Source: an uncultured Oscillospiraceae bacterium (GTDB lineage Bacteria > Bacillota > Clostridia > Oscillospirales > Oscillospiraceae). From it: 64,000 nucleotides of DNA. Shown in pieces: positions 1-8,218 of the stretch. The position numbers and the translations under genes were made by a program. Under the pieces are notes generated by a model. The model ran no database searches and was not told where the DNA came from. It saw only the letters and a program-made list of their open reading frames with translations. The stretch covers positions 1-64,000 of the forward strand of contig CAKTIM010000003.1 in NCBI GenBank assembly GCA_934565795.1. Direction: 5' to 3'. Position 1 is the first letter of the stretch; each line of letters opens with the position of its first letter.

Positions 1-185
1 GTCTTGGAATAGCTGTTCCGTCCTTCGCCCATGATTTCCAGCTGCTGTTCATACAGCTTCCACCTCTGGCACAAATTGTCCAGCTTTTCCCACTGCCGCT
101 GCCGCTCTGTTTTTCGCTTTCCCTTTCCGTAAACAAATTCGATGTTTTCCTTCGCGTTTATACTGTCTTTGCGTTTCAGAGTTTT
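1..185 (-). pseudogene. Transposase fragment, probably IS1182-like
   Basis: The minus strand is open from the window edge to an in-frame TGA at 186-188. It encodes a charged stretch with a coiled-coil look that ends in ...MGEGRNSYSK. A coiled region followed by (E/R)xSYSKTD just before the DDE core is typical of IS1182-family transposases. No start codon or N-terminal DNA-binding part is visible to the right, so the gene appears to have lost its 5' half, and the window cuts off its 3' half. It may mark the left boundary of the transferred cluster that follows. The family assignment rests on motif memory and is tentative. Confidence 0.45.
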
Positions 186-208
186 TCATGACAGTTTAAT
201 TCTAACGC

Positions 209-260
209 AAAAAACCACATCAGCCAACCCCTTTTTGGGGGGATGGTCGATGTGGTTTTT
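209..260. terminator. Strong hairpin, likely bidirectional terminator
   Basis: AAAAACCACATC at 210-221 is perfectly mirrored by GATGTGGTTTTT at 249-260. The inner arms are partly paired and the outer ends are A- and T-rich, so the hairpin could terminate transcription on either strand. It separates the transposase remnant from the ABC transporter operon. Confidence 0.7.
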
Positions 261-261
261 C

Positions 262-469
262 TTTCGGGCGCATTTTGCAACGCGCCCTTTGCTATGCGTG
301 TTGAACAATTGGCTTGCGGTCTTGCGCTGATATGTGAAGCCAATAGTTGACACCGGAAATACGATTTTTGGGTCTAACATCACAGTTTGTTGGGGGGCGG
401 GCGCTTTGAAGGACCAGTACGCGGAAGTACTTATGCAGTATGACTAAATAATAAAACAAAACATTGCAT
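262..469. other. Intergenic stretch, no gene seen
   Basis: The short open frames here have no ribosome binding site and no recognisable product. Apart from the terminator to the left and the palindrome to the right I see nothing in it. Confidence 0.5.
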
Positions 470-490
470 TTGTTCATATTATATGAACAA
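470..490. promoter_or_regulatory. Perfect 21-bp palindrome, candidate operator
   Basis: TTGTTCATAT and ATATGAACAA flank a single central T, giving ten perfectly paired positions. It ends 19 bp upstream of the -35 box of the transporter operon promoter, a position typical of an activator site. The IclR-type regulator encoded at 6179-6958 is the obvious candidate ligand. That link is inference. Confidence 0.55.
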
Positions 491-509
491 TATTGAGCAC
501 TATTCCATA

Positions 510-538
510 TTGACACCCAAAATGTCCAATGATATCAT
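510..538 (+). promoter_or_regulatory. SigA-type promoter of the transporter/hydrolase operon
   Basis: TTGACA at 510-515 and TATCAT at 533-538 are separated by 17 bp. The first gene begins 38 bp downstream. Confidence 0.6.
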
Positions 539-576
539 GAAATTAACAAAACAAGAAGAAATGGAGGGATATTCGG

Positions 577-1527
577 ATGGTTCGGTACATCGGAAAAAGA
601 CTTCTGCAAACAATTCTGCTAGTTTTTTTGGTCTCTGTGGTAACTTATTTTTTGGTTGAACTAATTCCAGGCGATCGGGTATTCCTTACTTATGGCGAGA
701 ATATCACCAAAGAAGATTATGCCGTTTATTACGAGCAAATGGGATTAAACAAGCCGGTAATCGTTCGCTATTTTGCTTGGCTGCGGGATGCAATTTGTGG
801 CAATTTTGGTGTGTCTACCCAGTATAAGCAGCCCGTTGTTGGTTTGATGCTGGTAAAACTTCCCATCACCGTGTATCTTTCTCTGATTTCCGGTATCATC
901 AGCATGCCGTTGGGAATATTACTGGGTGTACTATGTGCGACACATCAGGGAAAATGGCAGGACTCTCTTTTGACTTGTGCGGCTAACATCGTTGGCTGTT
1001 TGCCGTCCTTCTGGTTGGCAATGTTGCTCATGCTTGAACTGTCTTTGAAACGGCATTTGCTTCCTTCGTTTGGATTCACCTGGTTTACTGTCAATGCAGG
1101 GGAGCACATTCGCAAGCTGATCATGCCCCTCATTTGCTTGGTGGTCGGTGAAATCGCAGGTATTTGCAGACAGACACGATCCAGCGTGCTGGAGTGCATT
1201 CGTCAGGACTATGTTCGAACCGCTCGTGCAAAGGGCGTTCCGGAATCTGTCGTGATTCGAGTGCATGTGATGAAAAATGCCATGATTCCAATTGTGACTC
1301 TGATAGGCAGTCGTCTTGCGGGCTTGATTGGCGGATCGATTTTCGTCGAGACAGTATTCTCTATTCCCGGCATGGGCTCTCTTCTTCAGACGGCAATTAC
1401 CACCAAAGATATTCCCGTTTTGGTGGCCATTGTATGTATGACCGCTTTGGTATCCGGTATTGCTTATATTCTGACGGATATTGCCTATATGGTGTGTGAT
1501 CCTCGAATTGCTCTTACCAATGATTGA
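577..1527 (+). CDS. ABC transporter permease, OppB/DppB type
   Basis: This is a 316-residue inner-membrane permease of the oligopeptide/dipeptide/nickel importer family. It starts with the family's N-terminal signature (MVRYIGKRLLQTILLVFLVS) and has about six hydrophobic segments. Near residues 207-235 it carries the EAA coupling loop (RTARAKGVPESVVIRVHVMKN), which contacts the ATPase. The start has a good ribosome binding site (GGAGGG at 563-568). It is the first gene of an operon with a second permease, a fused double ATPase and a binding lipoprotein, so the importer is complete. The substrate cannot be read from the permease; the hydrolases downstream suggest something other than plain peptides. 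Confidence 0.9.
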   Translation: MVRYIGKRLLQTILLVFLVSVVTYFLVELIPGDRVFLTYGENITKEDYAVYYEQMGLNKPVIVRYFAWLRDAICGNFGVSTQYKQPVVGLMLVKLPITVYLSLISGIISMPLGILLGVLCATHQGKWQDSLLTCAANIVGCLPSFWLAMLLMLELSLKRHLLPSFGFTWFTVNAGEHIRKLIMPLICLVVGEIAGICRQTRSSVLECIRQDYVRTARAKGVPESVVIRVHVMKNAMIPIVTLIGSRLAGLIGGSIFVETVFSIPGMGSLLQTAITTKDIPVLVAIVCMTALVSGIAYILTDIAYMVCDPRIALTND

Positions 1528-1544
1528 GTGAGGTGAACTGGGGA

Positions 1545-2432
1545 ATGAAAACAAATGTAATATCTTTTCGGAAACTTCAGAAAAAAGCCGCGGATATTTG
1601 GTCTCTGTTTGTTGCAAGAAAAATCAATGTTGTTGCGTTGGTAGGCGTTCTTTTGTTTGTTCTTATTGCTGTTTTTGCGGAACAGGTCTCTCCCTATGAC
1701 CCCAATGCGACATCTTTCTTTGAACGATTACAAGCACCATCTGCCGCACACATTCTTGGCACGGACACTTTTGGAAGAGATGTTTTTTCTCGTTTGGTTT
1801 TCGGCGCACGAGTTTCTCTGCTGGTCGGTACGCTCTCTGTGCTGATTGCAGCAGCAATCGGAACGGTGCTCGGAATGTGCTGTGCTTATTTTCACGGATG
1901 GTTTGATAATGTTGTGATGCGAATCTGTGAAGCATTTCGTGCTATTCCGCAGGTTATTATGGCAACAGTTCTTATTGCAATTCTGGGAAATAGCATGCGA
2001 GAGATGACTCTCATTATGGCACTGACTGCGGTACCTACCTACATACGTATGATGCGTGCTTCGGTATTGAGCACAATGAGTAATGAATACATCATGGTAG
2101 AAAAATTGCAGGGACAGCGAAGTATTGAAATCATGTTCCGACATCTTCTGCCCAATAGCGTTTCTCCAATTATTGTATTAATGACCCAATCCGTTGGTTT
2201 TACCATTATGGCAGAATCTGGATTGAGCTTTCTGGGACTCGGAATTTCTATCCCTACCGCATCCTGGGGAACAATGCTTAATGATGCAAAAGACTATTTG
2301 ATGATGCAACCCATTTATGCGATTGCTCCAGGCGTTGCAATCACATTGCTGGTGTTGTGTTTGAACCTGTTGGGTGATGGTATCCGGGACATTATGGACC
2401 CACGGCTTCGTGGTACACTCAAAGGAAGGTGA
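1545..2432 (+). CDS. ABC transporter permease, OppC/DppC type
   Basis: This is the second permease, 295 residues. After a short cytoplasmic N-terminus and a first membrane segment it has the DppC-type GTDTFGRDVFSRLVFGAR motif, then five more membrane segments. The C-terminal part ends with the family's GDGIRDIMDPRLR tail. I chose ATG 1545 because GAGGTG lies about 9 bp upstream. A TTG at 1524 in the same frame would overlap the previous stop codon and has no ribosome binding site. It forms the pore with the upstream permease. Confidence 0.9.
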   Translation: MKTNVISFRKLQKKAADIWSLFVARKINVVALVGVLLFVLIAVFAEQVSPYDPNATSFFERLQAPSAAHILGTDTFGRDVFSRLVFGARVSLLVGTLSVLIAAAIGTVLGMCCAYFHGWFDNVVMRICEAFRAIPQVIMATVLIAILGNSMREMTLIMALTAVPTYIRMMRASVLSTMSNEYIMVEKLQGQRSIEIMFRHLLPNSVSPIIVLMTQSVGFTIMAESGLSFLGLGISIPTASWGTMLNDAKDYLMMQPIYAIAPGVAITLLVLCLNLLGDGIRDIMDPRLRGTLKGR

Positions 2433-2436
2433 CGGT

Positions 2437-4452
2437 ATGGATCATGTACTGGAAGTCCGAGACCTGGAAACAGTGTTTCGGGTAAATGGCAAAGATGCCG
2501 CAGCAGTAGATCGTGTTTCCTTTCATTTGGATAAAGGAGAAATTGTAGGTGTCGTTGGCGAGAGTGGAAGCGGAAAGTCCGTTGCTATGATGAGTCTGCT
2601 GAAGTTGATTTCCGCTCCGGGGCGTATTGTGGGCGGTGACGTTCGCATTGACGGAGTGGATGGAAATGTATTGGAATTTCCCGATCCCTCCAAAAAGCTT
2701 CTTAATGTGCGTGGAAGCCAGATTGGCATGGTATTCCAAGAGCCAATGACATCGCTGAATCCTGTGCTGTCTGTGGGATATCAGATTCGGGAATCGATTC
2801 TATATCACACAAAAATGACGAAGGCAGAAGCAAAAAAGGAAGCAATCAAACTAATGGAACAGGTTGGCATTCCAGATGCTTCAACCCGGTACAACAGCTA
2901 TCCGCAGCAGTTTTCCGGTGGTATGCGCCAGAGAATTATGATTGCGATTGCGCTTGCCGCAAAGCCACAGATCCTGATTGCGGACGAAGCAACCACTGCT
3001 TTGGACGTAACAACGCAGGCACAGCTTCTGGATTTAATGCAATCCCTTGCAGAGCAGACCGGAATTTCTGTTATTATCGTTACTCACAATTTGGGTATCG
3101 TTGCCCGTTATGCAAAACGAATCTATGTCATGTATGGTGGCAGGATTATGGAGACGGCGAACACAGAGCGGATATTCTCCAACCCGACTCATCCGTATAC
3201 TCGAAAGCTATTGAAGGTGGTTCCGCGGCTATCTGACCGCAGAGACAGAAAGCTGATTCCTATTGAGGGTACACCGCCATCTATCGAAAACAAGCCTGCG
3301 TATTGTGCTTTCTATGGAAGGTGTCCCTATCGCGTCGATGCCTGTATGGCGGGAAAACCGGATTTGAAAGAGGTGGAGCCCGGTCATGAATATGCCTGCT
3401 ATCGTACGGTAGAAGAGCTCGAAGAACAGGATCGGATACTTGCTCTACAGGAACAAGCTTCTGCGCCCCAGCGGGATGTTGGGGAAGAAGTGATTCTGGA
3501 TGTTCAGAATGTGAGTAAAACATTTCCTGTATTGCGAGGTGTTTTGCAGCGTCAGGTTGGCGTAGTTCATGCAGTCAATTCTGTGAGCTTTACCCTGCAC
3601 AAAGGTGAAACATTGGGAATTGTGGGCGAGAGTGGGTGCGGCAAGACTACTTTGTCCCGGGTTATTATTCACGGGTATCGTGCGGATTCGGGCAAGGTAA
3701 TATTCGAAGGAAAGGACTTGCCTTCTGCATCCGATCAAGAACTGCGCCCCTATCGTTCTAAAATTTCCATGATATTCCAAGATCCGTTCTCTTCCCTCGA
3801 CCCCAGACAGAGTATCGGCTCCATAGTAGGCGAACCGCTTCTGATTCATAAGCTTGTAGCAAACAGCCAAGAGTATGATGACCGAGTGACTGAATTGTTG
3901 GAGTTGGTTGGTTTAGATCCCACCATGCGAGATCGCAAACCGCATGAATTTTCCGGTGGTCAGCGCCAGCGGTTGGGAATTGCGCGTGCTCTGGCCTCGA
4001 ATCCTTCTGTTATTATTTGCGACGAGCCAATCTCAGCATTGGATGTTTCTATCCAGGCGCAGATCATCAACTTGTTGGAAGATTTGCAGCGTCGCATGGG
4101 GATCGCGTATATTTTCGTTTCCCATGATTTGGCTGTAGCCAAGCATATCAGCAATCGCATTATGGTGATGTATTTGGGTACCGTTGTGGAATACGCAGAA
4201 AGCGAAGACCTTTACGACCATCCCATGCATCCTTACACGCAGGCACTTTTGTCGGCGGTGCCTGTTGCAGATCCCGGGATCGACAAATCCAGAGAAAGAA
4301 TCAAGCTGTGTGGTTCCGTTCCCAGTGTAATGAATAGGCCCTCCGGCTGTCCTTTCAGCGACCGTTGCCCACAAGCACAGGAGCGTTGCAAAAAGGAACA
4401 GCCCAGCCTGCAAGATCACGGAAATGGTCATCTCGTCGCTTGTTTCTTATAA
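2437..4452 (+). CDS. Fused double ATPase of the OppD-OppF type
   Basis: A 671-residue protein carries two complete ABC ATPase domains. The N-half has Walker A GESGSGKS (41-48), signature FSGGMRQRI and Walker B ILIADEATTALD. The C-half has GESGCGKT, FSGGQRQRL and VIICDEPISALD. Each half ends with the oligopeptide-type C-terminal extension that contains a Cys-rich segment (CAFYGRCPYRVDAC and CPFSDRCPQAQERC), which in this family can hold an iron-sulfur cluster. In most such importers the two ATPases are separate genes; here they are fused, as in GsiA-like systems. ATG 2437 was chosen for its AAGGAAGG site. It powers the importer formed by the two upstream permeases. Confidence 0.92.
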   Translation: MDHVLEVRDLETVFRVNGKDAAAVDRVSFHLDKGEIVGVVGESGSGKSVAMMSLLKLISAPGRIVGGDVRIDGVDGNVLEFPDPSKKLLNVRGSQIGMVFQEPMTSLNPVLSVGYQIRESILYHTKMTKAEAKKEAIKLMEQVGIPDASTRYNSYPQQFSGGMRQRIMIAIALAAKPQILIADEATTALDVTTQAQLLDLMQSLAEQTGISVIIVTHNLGIVARYAKRIYVMYGGRIMETANTERIFSNPTHPYTRKLLKVVPRLSDRRDRKLIPIEGTPPSIENKPAYCAFYGRCPYRVDACMAGKPDLKEVEPGHEYACYRTVEELEEQDRILALQEQASAPQRDVGEEVILDVQNVSKTFPVLRGVLQRQVGVVHAVNSVSFTLHKGETLGIVGESGCGKTTLSRVIIHGYRADSGKVIFEGKDLPSASDQELRPYRSKISMIFQDPFSSLDPRQSIGSIVGEPLLIHKLVANSQEYDDRVTELLELVGLDPTMRDRKPHEFSGGQRQRLGIARALASNPSVIICDEPISALDVSIQAQIINLLEDLQRRMGIAYIFVSHDLAVAKHISNRIMVMYLGTVVEYAESEDLYDHPMHPYTQALLSAVPVADPGIDKSRERIKLCGSVPSVMNRPSGCPFSDRCPQAQERCKKEQPSLQDHGNGHLVACFL

Positions 4453-4512
4453 AATTACTGTGGGACTAATTGCAAAATGCAATGTGTTCAAAATGAAAAG
4501 GGAGGTTTTTCC

Positions 4513-6108
4513 ATGAAGAAACTTATCACCATGTTGCTGATCTGCACCATGCTGATCGGCCTTGCGGCTTGCTCCGGCAAGTCTTCCGCACCGACAGAAA
4601 CCCAGGCACCAACTGCCCCGGCGTCTACTCAGGCACCTCTGGAAACCAAGCCCGCAACTGAGCCTGCCGGAGGCCCTGTTACCGGCGGCACCTTGAACAT
4701 TGGTATTCACATTACCCCTGACTCCATGTGGCCTAACCGGGATAACGGCGGTATCTACTGGCTGACCTACGCTGTTGAACAGCTGGCCTACTATGATACC
4801 TACTCCGGCAAGTTGGTCTATCAGCTGGCAACCGACATGAAGGAAGATTTTGACAATAATACCATTACGGTTACCCTTCGGGACAATGTTTTGTTCCATG
4901 ATGGCTCCAAGCTGAACTCGGAAGCTGCTGTATGGAACCTGCAGATGTATCTGGACAGCAACCACGCCAGCTCCATTGGTTCTCCTGCCTCTTTTGAAAT
5001 TATCGATGACCTGCATTTCGTCGTAAAGTATGACAAGCTGAGTCTAGAGTCCATCAAGGCTCTGGGTGGTGCATGGATTTTCTCTCTGGAAACCTATCAG
5101 GAAAAGGGTGCGGATTATTATGTAACCACTATGGTTGGTACCGGTCCCTTTGTTCAGACGGAATACATCATCGATGACCATTGGACCTTCGAGCGCAACG
5201 ATAACTACTGGGGTCAGACTGCATACCTGGATAAGATCATCGTTCATAGGATTACGGATCGTCAGGCTCTTGTTACTTCCTTCTTGAATGGCGATATTGA
5301 TATGGTCTATACCGGTAACGAGACTTATTTGAACAATTTGACCAGCAATGGCCATCAGCCCGAATTCTCCACCTCCACTGCCAGTGTCATCTATGGCATG
5401 GTCAACAACGCCCTTCCCGACAGTCCTTGGGCAAATGATGATGTCCGTAAGGCAGTATTCCTCTATGGTATTGACTTCGACGCTCTGGCATATAGCTGTG
5501 GCGGACAGTATGCCGAGCACTATTACACCTATTCTTACAAGTACGATTGGCATCATGGCGAAGACGACGGCAAGAGTCTGTATGATCCTGCCAAGGCAAA
5601 GCAGATGCTGACCGATGCTGGTTATCCCGATGGCTTTACCACCCATATCTATTCTTCTGGCCGTCATGAGAATGAGGCAACTGCACTTCAAGCAGCACTG
5701 AAGATGTTGGGCATCGAGGCTGAGATCGAAATTACAGAGGCTGTTTTTGAGTATCGTGACGGCGGAACTCACGAGGGCATTATCATTGTTGGTAGCCAGA
5801 CCAATGTCAATAACTTCTCTGACTTCCAGCTCCTGTGGAGTGCAGACGGTTGGTGCAGCAATATGTTCAAGTATAGCGATTCCTATTTGGAGATTGCTGA
5901 TAAGTGTGCAAAGGCTGCAGACGAGACCGAGCGAACCGAACTGCTGAAGCAGTGGGCACACGCTTTGGCTTATGATGATGTTCTTGTTATTCCCATCGAC
6001 TACACTCCGGAATACTACTTCACCCAGCCCTATGTCCATGGCTTCCAGGAGGCATTCCACGGAACTGCATCCTACGAAGAGAACTTGATTTGGGTGGACG
6101 CCCACTAA
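4513..6108 (+). CDS. Extracellular solute-binding lipoprotein, family 5
   Basis: The 531-residue protein begins with a lipoprotein signal peptide whose lipobox LAAC puts the lipidated cysteine at position 20. A Thr/Pro/Ala-rich linker follows, then a family-5 binding-protein fold (for example GTGPFVQTEYIIDDHWTFERN, the usual GTGPY motif region). It should sit on the outer face of the membrane and deliver ligand to the permeases. The start is set by GGGAGG at 4500-4505; an ATG at 4477 lacks a site. A small stem-loop (ATTGCA/TGCAAT) lies in the gap before it. Its codons are more biased towards C-ending ones than its neighbours', which suggests high expression. The ligand is unknown. Confidence 0.9.
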   Translation: MKKLITMLLICTMLIGLAACSGKSSAPTETQAPTAPASTQAPLETKPATEPAGGPVTGGTLNIGIHITPDSMWPNRDNGGIYWLTYAVEQLAYYDTYSGKLVYQLATDMKEDFDNNTITVTLRDNVLFHDGSKLNSEAAVWNLQMYLDSNHASSIGSPASFEIIDDLHFVVKYDKLSLESIKALGGAWIFSLETYQEKGADYYVTTMVGTGPFVQTEYIIDDHWTFERNDNYWGQTAYLDKIIVHRITDRQALVTSFLNGDIDMVYTGNETYLNNLTSNGHQPEFSTSTASVIYGMVNNALPDSPWANDDVRKAVFLYGIDFDALAYSCGGQYAEHYYTYSYKYDWHHGEDDGKSLYDPAKAKQMLTDAGYPDGFTTHIYSSGRHENEATALQAALKMLGIEAEIEITEAVFEYRDGGTHEGIIIVGSQTNVNNFSDFQLLWSADGWCSNMFKYSDSYLEIADKCAKAADETERTELLKQWAHALAYDDVLVIPIDYTPEYYFTQPYVHGFQEAFHGTASYEENLIWVDAH

Positions 6109-6121
6109 TAGACAATCGAGA

Positions 6122-6146
6122 CGGAGGAGATCCTTGATCTCCTCCG
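6122..6146 (+). other. Hairpin between binding-protein and regulator genes
   Basis: CGGAGGAGATC and GATCTCCTCCG pair over 11 bp with a 3-nt loop. No T-run follows, so it may stabilise or attenuate the upstream transcript instead of ending it. It contains a GGAGGAG sequence, so it is not simply a terminator. Confidence 0.45.
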
Positions 6147-6178
6147 CTCTCCCAAACACTTGCAAAGAGGTGATTGAC

Positions 6179-6958
6179 ATGAGCGACCAGCAGGCACCGA
6201 AACTGAAAACCTTGTTTTGGGCGTTTAAGCTGTTGGAATGTTTTGATCAGGAACACGGAAGAAGAAGTGTAACAGAGCTGTCAAAACTAACCTCTATCCC
6301 GAAGAGCTCGGTTTGGAACGCTTTGCAGACCTTTGAGCAGCTCGGGTATGTGCGCAAGCATGGTGCAACCGGACAATATTCGCTGGGTCCGAAAACGCTT
6401 TGCTTGTATCACGCTTATTGCGCCACCAACAGCGATGCTATGCTCTATCAGCGCGAGTGCAGAATTCTAAGCGATCGAACAAATGCCATTGTTCATGTGG
6501 GAGCCAGAGTAGATGATAAACTGATCTGCTTGGCCAATGCATATCCTCCCAGATATTCCCAAACCACATTGCCCGGTGGTGCATTTCCGTTCCATGCTAC
6601 GGCAATTGGAAAATCTATTCTTGCTTTTATGGATGAGTCCCAGCAAGAGCGAATCTTGGCTGACGGGCTTCCCTCATTTACCAGATCTACAATCACAAAT
6701 CGTGAGAAATTAGAGGACAATCTGAAGATAGTGCGAAGACGCGACTATGCAGTAGATTTTATGGAGTACGAGTATGGAATGTGCTCCGTCGCCGTTCCGT
6801 TGTGGCGAAATAATACAGATCATACACAGGTTCCCAAGTACGCGATTAGTATGACGGTTCCTGCAGAAAAACTAACAGATGATCAGGTGTTGGATTATGT
6901 TAAGATCATCCGCGACACACACAAAGAAATTCGCATGCAGATTTCTGCAGATTCATAA
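6179..6958 (+). CDS. IclR-family transcriptional regulator
   Basis: This 259-residue protein has an N-terminal winged helix-turn-helix (LLECFDQEHGRRSVTELSKLTSIPKSSVWNALQTFEQLGYV, about residues 18-58). It is followed by the IclR effector domain, recognised by PGGAFPFHATAIGKSILAFM and the DFMEYEYGMCSVAVPLW segment. ATG 6179 is preceded by AGAGGTGAT. It lies inside the transporter/hydrolase cluster and is probably its local regulator. IclR proteins often bind palindromes of 12-20 bp, and a perfect one is present at 470-490. The effector would likely be the imported compound or a hydrolysis product. Confidence 0.88.
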   Translation: MSDQQAPKLKTLFWAFKLLECFDQEHGRRSVTELSKLTSIPKSSVWNALQTFEQLGYVRKHGATGQYSLGPKTLCLYHAYCATNSDAMLYQRECRILSDRTNAIVHVGARVDDKLICLANAYPPRYSQTTLPGGAFPFHATAIGKSILAFMDESQQERILADGLPSFTRSTITNREKLEDNLKIVRRRDYAVDFMEYEYGMCSVAVPLWRNNTDHTQVPKYAISMTVPAEKLTDDQVLDYVKIIRDTHKEIRMQISADS

Positions 6959-7006
6959 AGACGACTTCAAGGTAATAAATGATTTTGAAAAGGGTGGGGT
7001 GCAGGC

Positions 7007-8218
7007 ATGAAACAAAAGAAAATTGTATTTTGGAGTACAATGTTCCTGTTGATTTTTGCAATAAACACTGTTGTAAACATCGGACAGCAGATGGTTAACA
7101 CCCTAGTACCCAAATATGCCGCATCCCTCAGTAGCGCAGCTTCTGTTGTTGGAATTGTTGGTGGAATGTTTTCCTTTAGTGCATTGTTGCTGCGTCCCTT
7201 CACCAGTCCTGCGTTTGACAGTTTTAGCAAAAAGAGAATGCTACAGATTGCATTACTTGTTCTGTGTGCAACGATGCTGTTGTATGCCAGTGCAGATTCA
7301 ATTCCTGTTATTCTTTTTGCAAGAGCAATGCACGGCATGAGCTATGGTTGCATCGGTACTTTGTGCCTTGCATTTGCGGGAGATTCCCTCCCGACGGAAT
7401 CTCTGGGTTCCGGTATTGGTATCTTTGCGCTTGCGCAGGCAGTCGCGCAAGCAATCGGTCCCAGCATTGGCCTGTGGGTTCAGCGTATGGCAGGATACTC
7501 CGGAGCGTTTCTGGCCGGTCTGTTTATGATGGTCATTGCGTTTGTTATGACTTGCTTCTTGAGGGAAATCAATCCTGAGGTGCTTCGTCCGCCTTACCGA
7601 CTGCGGTGGAATAATATTATTGCTCGCGAAGCAGTGAAGCCTTCGGTCATCCTCTTCTTTATGGCATTGGCACAAGCGAGTATCGTATCCTTCTTGGTGA
7701 TTTACGGAGAACTGCGAGGAATAGCGGATGTGGGCCTGTATTTTACCGCCCATGCAATCTGTTTGTTTATCAGCCGCCCCATTGCTGGAAAACTGTCTGA
7801 TAAATTTGGTTTTGAGAAAGTGATTATTCCAGGTATCCTCTGCTCAATTTGCGCTTTTTGGGTGATCAGTTGCGCTGATCGGGTGGAATATCTGATTTTG
7901 GCAGGTATGTTGGCGGCGTTCGGTTTTGGAGCAACACAGCCTGCAATTCAGGCAATGAGCATGAAGAGAGTTCCGCAACAAAAACGCGGAGCCGGTGCGA
8001 ATACGAATTATATCTTTACGGATTTGGGCGCAATTGGAGGATCCTATTTGGTGGGAGCTGTGATCGATCTGCTGCGGAGCACAGACTATTCGCTGGTAGA
8101 GGCATATAGTGCTGCATTCCGCGTGATGACAATTCCGATGGTAATTGCGGTGATTTATGCGATTTTCGCATTTGGAGTTCTTCCGACGAAACGAGGTGAA
8201 GGTCATGCGGCCGATTGA
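7007..8218 (+). CDS. MFS transporter
   Basis: A 403-residue membrane protein has about twelve hydrophobic segments. MFS-like loops are visible, such as RPFTSPAFDSFSKKR after the second segment and SRPIAGKLSDKFG in the second half. The length is normal for a 12-helix MFS protein. It has a weak GGGTGGGG site before ATG 7007. The next gene's start overlaps its stop by 14 bp, so the two are translationally coupled. Placed between the regulator and the hydrolases, it could export a product or import a related substrate. The direction of transport is not readable. Confidence 0.85.
   Translation: MKQKKIVFWSTMFLLIFAINTVVNIGQQMVNTLVPKYAASLSSAASVVGIVGGMFSFSALLLRPFTSPAFDSFSKKRMLQIALLVLCATMLLYASADSIPVILFARAMHGMSYGCIGTLCLAFAGDSLPTESLGSGIGIFALAQAVAQAIGPSIGLWVQRMAGYSGAFLAGLFMMVIAFVMTCFLREINPEVLRPPYRLRWNNIIAREAVKPSVILFFMALAQASIVSFLVIYGELRGIADVGLYFTAHAICLFISRPIAGKLSDKFGFEKVIIPGILCSICAFWVISCADRVEYLILAGMLAAFGFGATQPAIQAMSMKRVPQQKRGAGANTNYIFTDLGAIGGSYLVGAVIDLLRSTDYSLVEAYSAAFRVMTIPMVIAVIYAIFAFGVLPTKRGEGHAAD

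Noticed and set aside
347..352. TTGACA as -35 box of the transporter operon
   Set aside because: No -10 box at 16-18 bp follows. The pair at 510-538 has correct spacing and a better distance to the gene.
142..516. Small open frames of 60-75 codons in the left intergenic region
   Set aside because: They overlap the terminator hairpin and the promoter, lack ribosome binding sites and have no recognisable content.
1524..1544. TTG start for the second permease
   Set aside because: It overlaps the previous stop codon with no binding site. ATG 1545 has GAGGTG at the correct distance.
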